Source: an uncultured Anaeromusa sp.
GTDB lineage: Bacteria; Bacillota; Negativicutes; Anaeromusales; Anaeromusaceae
Length of the DNA stretch: 64,000 bases
NCBI RefSeq assembly: GCF_963676855.1
Contig: NZ_OY781460.1
Coordinates: forward strand, 2,147,520-2,211,519
Reading direction: 5' to 3'
The translations under genes and the position numbers were made by a program. This document shows positions 1 through 8,095 of this stretch, one piece after another. The notes under the pieces were generated by a model, which did no database searches, was not told the DNA's origin, and saw only the letters and a list, made by a program, of their open reading frames with translations. How positions within the stretch are numbered: position 1 is the first letter of the stretch; each line of letters begins with the position of its first letter.

Positions 1-62
1 GACCATCGCTGGAAGACGTGTTTGTATCTATTATAGAAGCACAAGATAAGAAGGTAACGTAA
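1..62 (+). CDS. ABC-2 exporter ATP-binding subunit, C-terminal end only
   Basis: Only the last 19 codons are in the window; the frame reads PSLEDVFVSIIEAQ and stops with TAA at 60-62. The PSLEDVF ending is the usual C-terminus of ATPases that energise ABC-2 type exporters (YbhF/CcmA group). It lies 17 bases before the first of two ABC-2 permease genes, so it is very probably the ATPase of the same exporter. The start and the Walker motifs are outside the window. Confidence 0.75.
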   Translation, partial: PSLEDVFVSIIEAQDKKVT

Positions 63-79
63 GCAAGGAGGGGCGGGTT

Positions 80-1213
80 GTGAGCATTCATCGCATAGCA
101 GCTATTATTCGCAAGGAATTTATTCATATTCTCCGCGACTCCCGCAGCTTGGGAATGGCTATTGCCATGCCGGTGTTGTTGATTTTTCTTTTTGGCTCTT
201 CCTTAAGTCTTGATGTGGATCGCGTGCCGCTTGTGGTATGGGATCAAAGCCAAACCACTGACAGTCGTGAATTAATTAGCCGTTTTACATCTTCGCAGTA
301 TTTTAGCTTGGCCGCAACAGCCTCTTCGTATGCGGACATTGAAGGTGCCATTGACCGACGGGAGGCTATCTTGGCTCTTGTTATTCCCTACGACTTCAGC
401 CGTAAACTGGAAAGCGCACAGCAGGCGGAGGTGCAGCTCCTCGTCGACGGCAGTGATGCTAATACAGCTACGATTGCTATAGGATATGCCCAAGGCGTGA
501 CAAATAGCTACAACAGCGCCTTGCTGTTGAAAGCCTTGCAGAAAAAAGGTGGTAAAGCAGTGGCTATGCCACTGGAGGGGAAGCTGCGTATCTGGTTTAA
601 CCAGAATATGCAGGCGAAAAACTATATTGTTCCCGGTCTCATCGCTGTAATCATGATGGTAATTGCATCCTTGCTAACCTCTTTGACTATTGCCCGTGAA
701 TGGGAAAACGGAACAATGGAACAGTTGATTACAACCCCCCTTAAGCCGTTGGAATTGATTATTGGCAAACTGACGCCGTATTTTCTCATCGGCATGCTGG
801 ATGTGGCGCTAGCGGTGTTGATGGGACGATTTTTGTTTGATGTGCCGCTCCGGGGGAATGCGGCTCTTGTTTTTGGTATGGCGGCTCTGTTTTTGCCGGG
901 TGCTTTGGCAATGGGGATGTTGATCAGCATTGTAACGCGGTCGCAGCTTTTGGCCAGTCAGTTAGCGATGGTGCTGACTTTTTTGCCGTCGTTTCTGCTG
1001 TCTGGATTTATGTACGCTATTGCGAATATGCCGGAGCCCATTCAAGTGATTACCCACCTGATACCTTCGCGTTACTTTGTTACTATTTTAAAGAACATCT
1101 ATTTAAAAGGGGCGGGGTTAGAAATCATTTTGGCGGAAGCGATATTCCTTTTTTTCTTTGGGGTGATTATGGTTTTTATTGCTAACAAGAAACTCAAAAA
1201 GAGACTGGTGTGA
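80..1213 (+). CDS. ABC-2 type exporter permease (first of a pair)
   Basis: Inner-membrane permease of 377 residues. The layout is that of the YbhS/YhhJ ABC-2 group: one membrane segment near residues 22-44, a large extracytoplasmic domain to about residue 180, then five or six hydrophobic segments to the C-terminus. The GTG start at 80 follows AAGGAGG at about 64-70. The motif REWENGTMEQL, around residue 207, is the conserved cytoplasmic stretch that contacts the ATPase in this family. With the ATPase upstream, the second permease downstream and a TetR gene at the end, the set resembles E. coli ybhFSR, a multidrug or ion exporter. The substrate cannot be read from sequence. Confidence 0.88.
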   Translation: MSIHRIAAIIRKEFIHILRDSRSLGMAIAMPVLLIFLFGSSLSLDVDRVPLVVWDQSQTTDSRELISRFTSSQYFSLAATASSYADIEGAIDRREAILALVIPYDFSRKLESAQQAEVQLLVDGSDANTATIAIGYAQGVTNSYNSALLLKALQKKGGKAVAMPLEGKLRIWFNQNMQAKNYIVPGLIAVIMMVIASLLTSLTIAREWENGTMEQLITTPLKPLELIIGKLTPYFLIGMLDVALAVLMGRFLFDVPLRGNAALVFGMAALFLPGALAMGMLISIVTRSQLLASQLAMVLTFLPSFLLSGFMYAIANMPEPIQVITHLIPSRYFVTILKNIYLKGAGLEIILAEAIFLFFFGVIMVFIANKKLKKRLV

Positions 1214-1216
1214 GCT

Positions 1217-2341
1217 ATGGCTTTTGAACGTTTGCGGCAAATGATAAAAAAAGAATTTATTCAGGTGCTTCGCAATCCGAAAATGCGGGCCATTGTGTTA
1301 GTTATGCCTGTTGTACAAAGCCTTATTTTCGGATACGCTGTGACGACCGATGTAAATCAGGTAACTACGGCTGTTTTTGACCAAGCACAAACGCAGGAAA
1401 GCCGGGAATTGGTGGATCGCTTTAGCCGGTCTGGATATTTTACTGTGAATGCAGTGCTGCAAAGTGACAGAGACGTGGATGAAGTAATTGGTTTGGGGAA
1501 AAGCACGGTCGTGCTGCGCATCCCAACTTCGTTCAGCCGCGATCTGGCAAGTGGCGCTACGGCTAACGTGCAAATCATTGTGGATGGCGTGGATTCCAAT
1601 ACCGCTGGCGTGGTGTTGAATTATGCCGGGACTATTCTGCAAAATGAGAATGTTGAACTGCTGAAAAAACGCGCAGGGCTTCCCGGCTGGGAGCCGACGG
1701 GAGTACAGCTGCAAACGCGACCTTGGTTTAACGAAAACCTAACAAGCCGTAATTTTTATGTGCCTGGAGTCATTGCGGCCATTGTCATGTTGGTCTCGCT
1801 TTTGTTGACAAGTATGTCGGTTGTAAGGGAAAAGGAAATGGGCACGATGGAACAAATTGTAGTGACGCCGATTAAGCCGTTAGAGTTCATTTTAGGCAAG
1901 ACAATGCCATCCATTGTCTTGGGATTTTTGAATATGATTTTCGTTACGCTAATTAGTGTCTTTTGGTTTGATATTCCTGTGCGCGGTAGTGTGCCGCTTT
2001 TGTTTTTAGCAAACGGTTTGTATTTGATGACAACCGTCGGCATTGGCCTCTTGATTTCCACCATTTCTGATACGCAGCAGCAAGCGATGATGTCGAGTTT
2101 CTTTTTCTACTTGCCAGCGATACTGCTGTCCGGCTTTATGTTTCCGATTGCCAACATGCCGGAAGTAGTGCAATGGTGTACGTATGCAAACCCGCTACGG
2201 TACTTCTTAATTATTATTCGCGGCATTTTTATAAAAGGAGTAGGGGTGTCTATCTTATGGCCTCAATTGCTGGCGTTGTTCTTGTTGGGAATGGCGTTGC
2301 TGACGTTGGCGGTCAAAAAGTTCCGCAAGAATTTGGCCTAA
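1217..2341 (+). CDS. ABC-2 type exporter permease (second of a pair)
   Basis: A 374-residue paralogue of the preceding gene, only three bases downstream, so the two are translationally coupled and probably form a heterodimeric channel. It has the same plan: an N-terminal membrane segment near residues 24-44, an extracytoplasmic domain, then a membrane bundle from about residue 180. The coupling motif here is REKEMGTMEQI. The LLSGFMFPIANMPE segment near the C-terminus is typical of YbhR/YbhS-type permeases. Nothing suggests damage. Confidence 0.88.
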   Translation: MAFERLRQMIKKEFIQVLRNPKMRAIVLVMPVVQSLIFGYAVTTDVNQVTTAVFDQAQTQESRELVDRFSRSGYFTVNAVLQSDRDVDEVIGLGKSTVVLRIPTSFSRDLASGATANVQIIVDGVDSNTAGVVLNYAGTILQNENVELLKKRAGLPGWEPTGVQLQTRPWFNENLTSRNFYVPGVIAAIVMLVSLLLTSMSVVREKEMGTMEQIVVTPIKPLEFILGKTMPSIVLGFLNMIFVTLISVFWFDIPVRGSVPLLFLANGLYLMTTVGIGLLISTISDTQQQAMMSSFFFYLPAILLSGFMFPIANMPEVVQWCTYANPLRYFLIIIRGIFIKGVGVSILWPQLLALFLLGMALLTLAVKKFRKNLA

Positions 2342-2356
2342 AGGAGAGAAGCCTAT

Positions 2357-2944
2357 ATGAGAAGCAGAAAGACTACGGAAATACGTCGCGAGGAAATCTT
2401 GCGAGCGGCGCTGTCTATTGTTGAGGAGCAGGGCTTAGACAATTTAAATACAAATGCGATTGCCGCTGTGATTCAATTGGTGCCGTCTGCCATTTACCGG
2501 CATTTCAAAAATAAAGAAGAAATTATTGCGGCTTTGATAGACTTTATTGGTGAGCGTCTGCAGCAAAACTTGCAGCAAGCGACAACGCAGAAGGGGACAG
2601 CTCTGGAACGCTTAAAAAACCTCTTTGAACTTCACGTGAAATTGCTGCAAGAAGAAACGGCGATTCCGCGCATTCTTTATTTTTTAATCAGCAGCGAGCG
2701 GAATCAGGAATTGAAACAAAAGATGTTGGCTGAAATTAACGCCTATGTATATGAAACGAAAAAGCTGTTGGTGCAAGGGAAAAAAGCCGGCGAAATCAAT
2801 CCGACAGTGGATGTTACGGCTGCAGCCATGATGTTTTTAGGCATGATTCAGCCCCTGGTTATTCTCAGCCAAGAGAATAAGGAAGTATTGGACGAATATC
2901 CGCAAAAATTGTGGCAGTGTTATCAACGTGCGATTGCTTTCTAG
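2357..2944 (+). CDS. TetR-family transcriptional regulator
   Basis: A 195-residue TetR-type repressor. The N-terminal helix-turn-helix covers about residues 5-52: EIRREEILRAALSIVEEQG, then AIAAVIQLVPSAIYRHF and the usual KNKEE after it. The remainder is a helical ligand-binding domain without a recognisable signature. The start follows AAGGAGAG by about ten bases, and the gene lies 15 bases after the second permease. This fits local control of the exporter, as CecR does for ybhFSR in E. coli. The ligand is unknown. No terminator is evident directly after the stop. Confidence 0.87.
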   Translation: MRSRKTTEIRREEILRAALSIVEEQGLDNLNTNAIAAVIQLVPSAIYRHFKNKEEIIAALIDFIGERLQQNLQQATTQKGTALERLKNLFELHVKLLQEETAIPRILYFLISSERNQELKQKMLAEINAYVYETKKLLVQGKKAGEINPTVDVTAAAMMFLGMIQPLVILSQENKEVLDEYPQKLWQCYQRAIAF

Positions 2945-3023
2945 GGAAAAAGTGTTTCTTTATTAAAAACCAAGCAAAAAAAATTAAGAGCGTAAGAAAA
3001 AAATAGTTTTCGCTAGAAGGGAA

Positions 3024-3052
3024 TTGCTTTAGTTAAGAGAATACATTTATTT
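3024..3052 (+). promoter_or_regulatory. Possible promoter of the ldh leader
   Basis: TTGCTT at 3024-3029 is followed after 17 bases by TTATTT at 3047-3052. Both boxes are weak. The position puts the start of transcription right at the first hairpin of the structured leader, as also seems true at the second copy of that leader. Confidence 0.3.
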
Positions 3053-3055
3053 ATA

Positions 3056-3157
3056 AAGCTTCTATGAAAGAAGTGGAATACACACGAATGTGTAACAGCC
3101 AGTAGCGTTTCCTTTCCATTTTGGGCGGGAAATCTGTGGCTGTTGTTTTATTATTTT
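3056..3157 (+). ncRNA. Structured leader with tandem hairpins and terminator (copy 1)
   Basis: Three structures follow each other. Hairpin 1 has arms 3058-3063 and 3069-3074 and loop AUGAA. Hairpin 2 has arms UACACA (3079-3084) and UGUGUA (3089-3094) and loop CGAA. The third is an intrinsic terminator with arms AACAGCC (3094-3100) and GGCUGUU (3138-3144), then a U-rich tract. Hairpin 2 and the terminator share base 3094 and overlap further if the wobble pairs of the terminator form. The same arrangement recurs at 5420-5513 before unrelated genes. This is an attenuator; its ligand or protein is not identified. Confidence 0.7.
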
Positions 3158-3211
3158 ATAAAATTGGAACAATTTAACAAAACGTGCAAATGCATAGGAA
3201 GGTGATGGGGT

Positions 3212-4174
3212 ATGAGTTTTCCTAAACGTAAGTTGGCCATTGTCGGGGTAGGGCATGTTGGTTCGGCGGTGTTGAATTGCGCCTTGGCGTTTAATTTGGC
3301 GGCGGATATTGCTTTGATTGATATTCTTGAAGAAAAGGCGATGGGAGAGGCGTTAGACGCCAGCCATGGCACGCCGTATACCTTTAGCCCCAGTGCCTAC
3401 GTGCACGCAGGCGGCTACGAAGAATGCAAAGATGCAGACGTGATTATTGTGGCCGCAGGTCCGAGCATTCTTCCGGGCGCTAATTTGGATCGCCTGCTGT
3501 TGGCGGAGAGCAATGTAAAAACCATTCATGATGTGATGAATTCCATTGCGAAATACACTAAAGACGCCATTATCATTATGATTACAAATCCTTTAGATAT
3601 TACTACGTATTGTGCGCAAAATCTCTTTGACTATCCTAATCATAAGATTTTAGGGACAGGGACAACCTTAGAGACTGCGCGGCTGCGCAGGATTTTGGGC
3701 AATAAATACAACGTCGACCCCAAGAACGTACATGGTTATATTCTTGGCGAGCATGGAAACTCCGCTTTCCCGGCGTGGAGCCTGGTGAGCGTCGCCGGCA
3801 TTGCTGCTGACAAGCTAGATGTGTATTTTCAGCCGGAAGATCCCTTGGACTATGAAAAAACGGGCGCGGCAGTAGTCAATGTCGCCTATGATGTATTGAA
3901 CTACAAGGGCTGCACCAATTCCGGCATTGCTATGGCAGCCTGCCGGATTGCCAGAGCGGTATTTTATAATGAAAACAGTATTTTCCCGGTATCGACAACC
4001 TTAAACGGAGAGTATGGCTTGTCCGGCATTGCATTGAGCCTGCCTTGCGTCGTAAATTCCGAGGGGATTCGGCAGCGGTTAGAAGTGCCGCTAAACGAGA
4101 TGGAAATTAGCAAGCTGAAAGCGAGCTTTGAAAACTTGGGACAAGTGTTAAAATCAGTGGGTATTAAAAACTAA
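3212..4174 (+). CDS. Lactate/2-hydroxyacid dehydrogenase (LDH/MDH family)
   Basis: An NAD-dependent 2-hydroxyacid dehydrogenase of 320 residues, normal for the family. The Rossmann motif IVGVGHVGSA is at residues 9-18, ITNPLDI is near residue 125, and the catalytic histidine lies in GEHGNSAF near residue 181. The specificity loop reads AAGPSILPGANLDR, not the GANQKPGE form of classical lactate dehydrogenase, and it has no arginine of the malate type. The substrate may therefore be a longer 2-oxoacid, as in L-hydroxyisocaproate dehydrogenase. A ribosome site, GGAAGGTGATGGGG, precedes the ATG. The gene lies behind the attenuator and 26 bases before the glycerol-dehydrogenase-like gene, so the two are probably co-transcribed. 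Confidence 0.82.
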   Translation: MSFPKRKLAIVGVGHVGSAVLNCALAFNLAADIALIDILEEKAMGEALDASHGTPYTFSPSAYVHAGGYEECKDADVIIVAAGPSILPGANLDRLLLAESNVKTIHDVMNSIAKYTKDAIIIMITNPLDITTYCAQNLFDYPNHKILGTGTTLETARLRRILGNKYNVDPKNVHGYILGEHGNSAFPAWSLVSVAGIAADKLDVYFQPEDPLDYEKTGAAVVNVAYDVLNYKGCTNSGIAMAACRIARAVFYNENSIFPVSTTLNGEYGLSGIALSLPCVVNSEGIRQRLEVPLNEMEISKLKASFENLGQVLKSVGIKN

Positions 4175-4200
4175 GAATCAAAATTAAGGAGGCGGAACTA

Positions 4201-5286
4201 ATGACCATGGCAATAGAACAAGTAAGCTTTCCCCAAAATGTCTTTCGCGGACGCGGGGCGTTGCCGCAGATTGGCGCTTATTGCAAAGACCTAGGAGGGG
4301 CGGTCTTTATTTTAGGAGGCAAGACAGCGCTGGAAAAAACGCAAGCAACCTTGGAAGGTAGCTTAAAAAAAGCGGGCGTAGCTATTGCGGCGGTGGAATG
4401 GTACGGAGGCGAATGTACGCAGGATAATATCGACCGCTTGGCAGCCGGGGTGCGTCAGCATGGGGCGAAGGTAATTATTGCCGTGGGCGGCGGTAAGGCG
4501 CTTGATACAGGTAAGTTGACTGGCGACGCTTGCGGCGTGCCGGTGGTGACGGTGCCAACCATTGCGGCTACTTGCGCGGCAGCTACGCCGGTAGCGGTGT
4601 TGTATGATAATGACGGTGTTTTTATCCGCATCGTATCGTTCCCCAATTGCCCGATAGGCATGGTCATTGACACCGATATTTTGCTGGCGGCGCCTGCGGA
4701 ATATTTATCGGCAGGCTTAGGAGATACGCTGGCCAAATGGTACGAATACCGTGCCGCGATTCAGTGCGTGGAGCAGAATAGTTTAAGTCTGGCTGCCTTG
4801 GCTCAGGGCCGGTTGTGTTATGACTTGGTGGCTCGTTTTGGCGGCGAAGCGCAAAGTGCGGTAGCGACCAAACAATATGATGCAGCTCTGGAAGCAGCGG
4901 CAGATGCTATTATTCTGTACGCCGGGATGGCCTCGATTTATGGTGGAGAAAAGCTGCGTTCGGCAGCAGCTCATGCTTTATACAACGCCTTCACAATTAT
5001 TCCAGAAGCCCATGAAATGGGGCATGGCCGGACAGTGGGCTATGGAAATCTTTGCTTATTGGCTCTGGAAGGACGGCCGGAAGAAGAGCTTCTGGAGGCT
5101 ATTGGAATTGCTAAAGCTTGCGGCGTACCTGTGACTAGCCAGCAGATTGCTAAAACAACAGCGGCACAACTGGAGGCCGTTGCAGCGAAAGCGGTATCAC
5201 TGCCGGATATGAAAAACATGCCGGTAACTGTGACTACGGAGAAAATGCTCCAGGCGATTGCGCGCGTTGACGCATTAAGTTTATAA
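4201..5286 (+). CDS. gldA: Iron-containing alcohol dehydrogenase, GldA-like
   Basis: A 361-residue member of the group III metal-dependent alcohol dehydrogenases, closest in appearance to glycerol dehydrogenase. The NAD-binding motif GGGKALDTGK is at about residues 97-106. The metal ligands are expected in GLGDTLAKWYE (Asp, about 174), in SAAAHALYNAF (His, about 258) and in EAHEMGHGRTVGYG (His near 271-276). The ATG at 4201 has AAGGAGG eight bases upstream; an in-frame ATG at 4207 is possible. With the LDH-family gene it may serve redox balancing of NADH. The substrate could be another polyol or alcohol. Confidence 0.78.
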   Translation: MTMAIEQVSFPQNVFRGRGALPQIGAYCKDLGGAVFILGGKTALEKTQATLEGSLKKAGVAIAAVEWYGGECTQDNIDRLAAGVRQHGAKVIIAVGGGKALDTGKLTGDACGVPVVTVPTIAATCAAATPVAVLYDNDGVFIRIVSFPNCPIGMVIDTDILLAAPAEYLSAGLGDTLAKWYEYRAAIQCVEQNSLSLAALAQGRLCYDLVARFGGEAQSAVATKQYDAALEAAADAIILYAGMASIYGGEKLRSAAAHALYNAFTIIPEAHEMGHGRTVGYGNLCLLALEGRPEEELLEAIGIAKACGVPVTSQQIAKTTAAQLEAVAAKAVSLPDMKNMPVTVTTEKMLQAIARVDALSL

Positions 5287-5303
5287 CGCAAAATCCAATA
5301 CAG

Positions 5304-5335
5304 GAGTCAGGCGGAGTAATTTGCCTGGCTCTTGT
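5304..5335 (+). terminator. Rho-independent terminator after gldA-like gene
   Basis: Arms GAGTCAGGC (5304-5312) and GCCTGGCTC (5323-5331), a ten-base loop, followed by TTGTTT. It closes the ldh-gldA unit. Confidence 0.75.
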
Positions 5336-5389
5336 TTATGGGCGTTAATACTATTGAAGAGAAAGAAAATAAGTGCAGTGGCAGGTAAT

Positions 5390-5418
5390 TTGTTAAAAAC
5401 GAAGAATAGCTATACATA
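5390..5418 (+). promoter_or_regulatory. Probable promoter of the peptide/nickel ABC operon leader
   Basis: TTGTTA at 5390-5395, a 17-base spacer, and TACATA at 5413-5418. Transcription would begin near 5424, exactly at the first hairpin of the leader. Confidence 0.45.
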
Positions 5419-5419
5419 A

Positions 5420-5513
5420 TAGAGCTTTCACGAAGGAAGCGTAATACACACGAATGTGTAACAGCTGCAAGTTCGTCTGCGATCCGCAGGCGTAATTGGG
5501 CTGTTGTTTTTTT
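5420..5513 (+). ncRNA. Structured leader with tandem hairpins and terminator (copy 2)
   Basis: This is the second copy of the element at 3056-3157. Hairpin 1 has arms GCUUUC (5424-5429) and GGAAGC (5435-5440) with loop ACGAA. Hairpin 2 (5445-5460) is identical to copy 1 over a continuous stretch. The terminator pairs AACAGC (5460-5465) with GCUGUU (5500-5505), encloses an extra GTCTGCG/CGCAGGC hairpin and ends in seven T. The arms of hairpin 1 differ between copies while pairing is kept, which supports a real RNA structure. Confidence 0.7.
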
Positions 5514-5543
5514 ATGAAAAGAGAAGAAAGGTTGTTGTGGAGG

Positions 5544-7106
5544 ATGAAGAAAAAGACAGCTCTCTATCTTATGCTGTGCGGCATGCTAATGGCAGCATTA
5601 CTGTTGACAGGGTGCGGAGGGAAAAAAGAAGCGAAGACCCCGGCGGATGCGATTGTCTTGGGGGTTGAGAATGAGTCTGCCAAGGTAAATCCGCTCTTTA
5701 CAGACGAGCATGATGACGCGGTAATGCTGATCTTTACCGGCTTGACCAGATATAATGAAAAGAATGAGCTTGCGCCGGATTTAGCGGAATCCTGGCAAAT
5801 AAGCGCCGATCAAAAGGAATACATATTCAAGCTGCGGCAAAACGTAAAATGGCATGATGGCCAGCCGTTTACGGCTGAAGACGTTAAATTTACGATTGAT
5901 ACGGCGTTAGACAAAAAAAGCAATTCGACCATTCGTGAACGTTTTGAAGAAATTCAAGAGGTAAGCGTACTTGATCCCTATACGGTCAAGATTGTTTTAA
6001 AGACGCCTTTTCCCTTGCTTGACGCTATGACAACCGGCATGATTCCGAAACATGCCTTAGCGGGAAAAGACGTGAATCAAGATGCCTTTAACGCTCAGCC
6101 GATTGGCACCGGACCTTTCCGTCTGGGACAATGGCAAAAAGGACAAGCGATGACGTTGGAAGCCAATAAGGATTTTTATCGGGGCGCTCCGAAAGTGGAG
6201 AAAGTGATCTTGAAGTTCCTGCCGGATCAGAATGTCCGGGCGTTGCAGTTGGAAACCGGAGAAATTGATGTAGCTCTTGTCGATCCGGCTCAAGTGGAGC
6301 GGGTGCAAAAAGTGCAGAGCCTCCAGGTGGAACGAGTAGTAACGGCGGATTATCGCTGCTTGATGTATAATAGCCAATTTCCGTTATGGAATGATGCGCG
6401 TGTACGCCAGGCATTGAATTTTGCCGTAGACCGGGAGGCGCTGGTAAAAGGCGTGATGCTTGGCTGGGGGAAGGCGGCTTACGGACCGCTGCAGCTCAAT
6501 TGGGCCAATAACAGTGCGGTAGAAACATACGCCTATAACCCGGCAAAGGCGAAAGAACTGCTGGTTGCGGCAGGCTATACGCCGGGAGCGGACGGAATGC
6601 TGCAAAAAGACGGGAAGAAGTTGACTTTTAAAATTACTACTTTTGCCCATGATCCAGTGCGGGTTTCCTTAGCGAACGCCTTGTCCACGCAGTTTAAACA
6701 AATTGGCGTAGACTCCGTGCCGGATCCGCGAGAAAAAGGATCCTTTAAAATCGCAGACATGGAAACCTTTTTGTTAGGTTGGGGCAGTCCGTTTGATCCG
6801 GATCAAGATACGTACCGGATCTTCCATGGCAGCGACCCCAGCAGCCAAAACTATGAACACTATAAAAATGCTAAGGTAGATGCAGCTTTGACAGCGGCGC
6901 GGCAAACAATGAATCAAGAAGCGCGCAAAGGATTTTACGCTCAGTTTCAGCAAGCGTTGGCAGAGGACCCAGCGTTTAATTTCTTGGTTTACTTGGATGT
7001 TGCCGTAGTTCATAATAAAAGCATCGGCGGCTTCAAGGCAAGGACGTTGGGCCATCATGGCGCCGGTTATACTTGGAATGTTGAAGAATGGAGCAAGACT
7101 CCCTGA
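5544..7106 (+). CDS. Peptide/nickel ABC transporter substrate-binding lipoprotein
   Basis: Solute-binding protein of the DppA/NikA family (SBP_bac_5). It begins MKKKTALYLMLCG with a hydrophobic stretch ending in LLTGC, a lipoprotein signal whose Cys would be lipidated, so the protein sits outside the inner membrane. The family signature WHDGQPFTAEDVKFT is near residue 100. The C-terminal LGHHGAGYTWNVEEW is common in proteins annotated as nickel or dipeptide binders. Earlier in-frame starts at 5496 (TTG) and 5514 (ATG) lie in the terminator and its U-tract and are unlikely. TTG at 5532 or 5535 remains possible because AGAAAGG is at 5525-5531. The ligand (Ni, Co-chelate, peptide) is unresolved. 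Confidence 0.82.
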   Translation: MKKKTALYLMLCGMLMAALLLTGCGGKKEAKTPADAIVLGVENESAKVNPLFTDEHDDAVMLIFTGLTRYNEKNELAPDLAESWQISADQKEYIFKLRQNVKWHDGQPFTAEDVKFTIDTALDKKSNSTIRERFEEIQEVSVLDPYTVKIVLKTPFPLLDAMTTGMIPKHALAGKDVNQDAFNAQPIGTGPFRLGQWQKGQAMTLEANKDFYRGAPKVEKVILKFLPDQNVRALQLETGEIDVALVDPAQVERVQKVQSLQVERVVTADYRCLMYNSQFPLWNDARVRQALNFAVDREALVKGVMLGWGKAAYGPLQLNWANNSAVETYAYNPAKAKELLVAAGYTPGADGMLQKDGKKLTFKITTFAHDPVRVSLANALSTQFKQIGVDSVPDPREKGSFKIADMETFLLGWGSPFDPDQDTYRIFHGSDPSSQNYEHYKNAKVDAALTAARQTMNQEARKGFYAQFQQALAEDPAFNFLVYLDVAVVHNKSIGGFKARTLGHHGAGYTWNVEEWSKTP

Positions 7107-8095
7107 TGCTGCTGTTTATTTTGCGGAGGCTGCTGGCTAGTGTGCCGGTGCTGCTGGTTGTCAGCCTCTGCTCCTTTTTCTTTATTCATACGGCCCATGG
7201 GGACCCGGCGGTGGCCATGTACGGCAGCCAATTGGAACGAATGCGCCCGGCGGACCAGGAGCGCATCCGTGAAAATTTGGGGCTGGATCAACCATTGCCT
7301 GTACAGTATGGACGCTGGTTGTCGCAAGCTTTACAAGGCGAATTGGGAACTTCCTATATTACCGGCCGCCCGGTATCTCAAATGCTGGCGGAGCGGCTGC
7401 CGCGCACTATTGTGCTGAATGTGAGCGCTTTGGCGCTGATGGTATGCCTGGCGGTTGCCGTGGGCTTGGCTAGCGCCATTCGTCAATATTCGTGGATTGA
7501 TTATCTGGCGACGTTTTTTTCGTTTCTCTTTTTTTCCATTCCTAGCTTTTGGCTGGCGCTGTTAGCGATTTTGTTTTTCAGCGTCTATTTAGGCTGGCTG
7601 CCATCCGCTGGCATGGCTTCTTTGGGGACTGATGGAGATTGGCTCGACCGGCTGCGGCATTTGCTGCTGCCGGTCATTGTGCTGGCGTTAAGTCATGTGG
7701 GCGCTTACATTCGCTTTGTGCGTTCCAGCATGCTGGAAGTGCTGGGTAAGGAATATATTCGTATGGCCCACGCCAAAGGCTTATCGCCGCGAAGAGTGCA
7801 TTATCTGCACGCCTTTCGCAATGCCTTGGTGCCTGTTATTACCTATGGCGGGTTATCTTTTTCTTCTCTTGTCGGGGGAGGTTATCTGGTGGAAACGGTA
7901 TTTGCTTATCCAGGCCTGGGACAATTGAGTATTCAAGCCGCATCCATGCGAGATTATCCGCTATTGATGGGAACGATATTGTTAACCGGTTGCTTTGTCG
8001 TCGCCGGAAACTTGCTGGCGGATATCGCCTGCGCTTGGGTAGATCCCCGGCTTACAGTGGAAGGGCTGCGAAAGAAGGTGGGCGGCATTGGGTAA
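7106..8095 (+). CDS. Peptide/nickel ABC transporter permease, DppB/NikB type
   Basis: An inner-membrane permease of 329 residues with about six membrane helices. The N-terminal MLLFILRRLLASVPVLLVVSL segment is typical of DppB/NikB. The EAA loop reads EYIRMAHAKGLSPRRVHYLHAFRNAL, near residue 215. The ATG at 7106 overlaps the stop of the binding-protein gene as TGATG, a usual coupling; an in-frame ATG at 7088 would overlap by 19 bases and is less likely. Confidence 0.88.
   Translation: MLLFILRRLLASVPVLLVVSLCSFFFIHTAHGDPAVAMYGSQLERMRPADQERIRENLGLDQPLPVQYGRWLSQALQGELGTSYITGRPVSQMLAERLPRTIVLNVSALALMVCLAVAVGLASAIRQYSWIDYLATFFSFLFFSIPSFWLALLAILFFSVYLGWLPSAGMASLGTDGDWLDRLRHLLLPVIVLALSHVGAYIRFVRSSMLEVLGKEYIRMAHAKGLSPRRVHYLHAFRNALVPVITYGGLSFSSLVGGGYLVETVFAYPGLGQLSIQAASMRDYPLLMGTILLTGCFVVAGNLLADIACAWVDPRLTVEGLRKKVGGIG

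Noticed and set aside
3056..5513. Guanidine-II (mini-ykkC) riboswitch as a firm call for the tandem hairpins
   Set aside because: One loop is AUGA instead of ACGR, the platform is a terminator, and the controlled genes do not fit guanidine handling.
5496..5543. Upstream TTG/ATG starts for the ABC binding lipoprotein
   Set aside because: They lie in the terminator stem and its U-tract and add residues before a normal lipoprotein signal.
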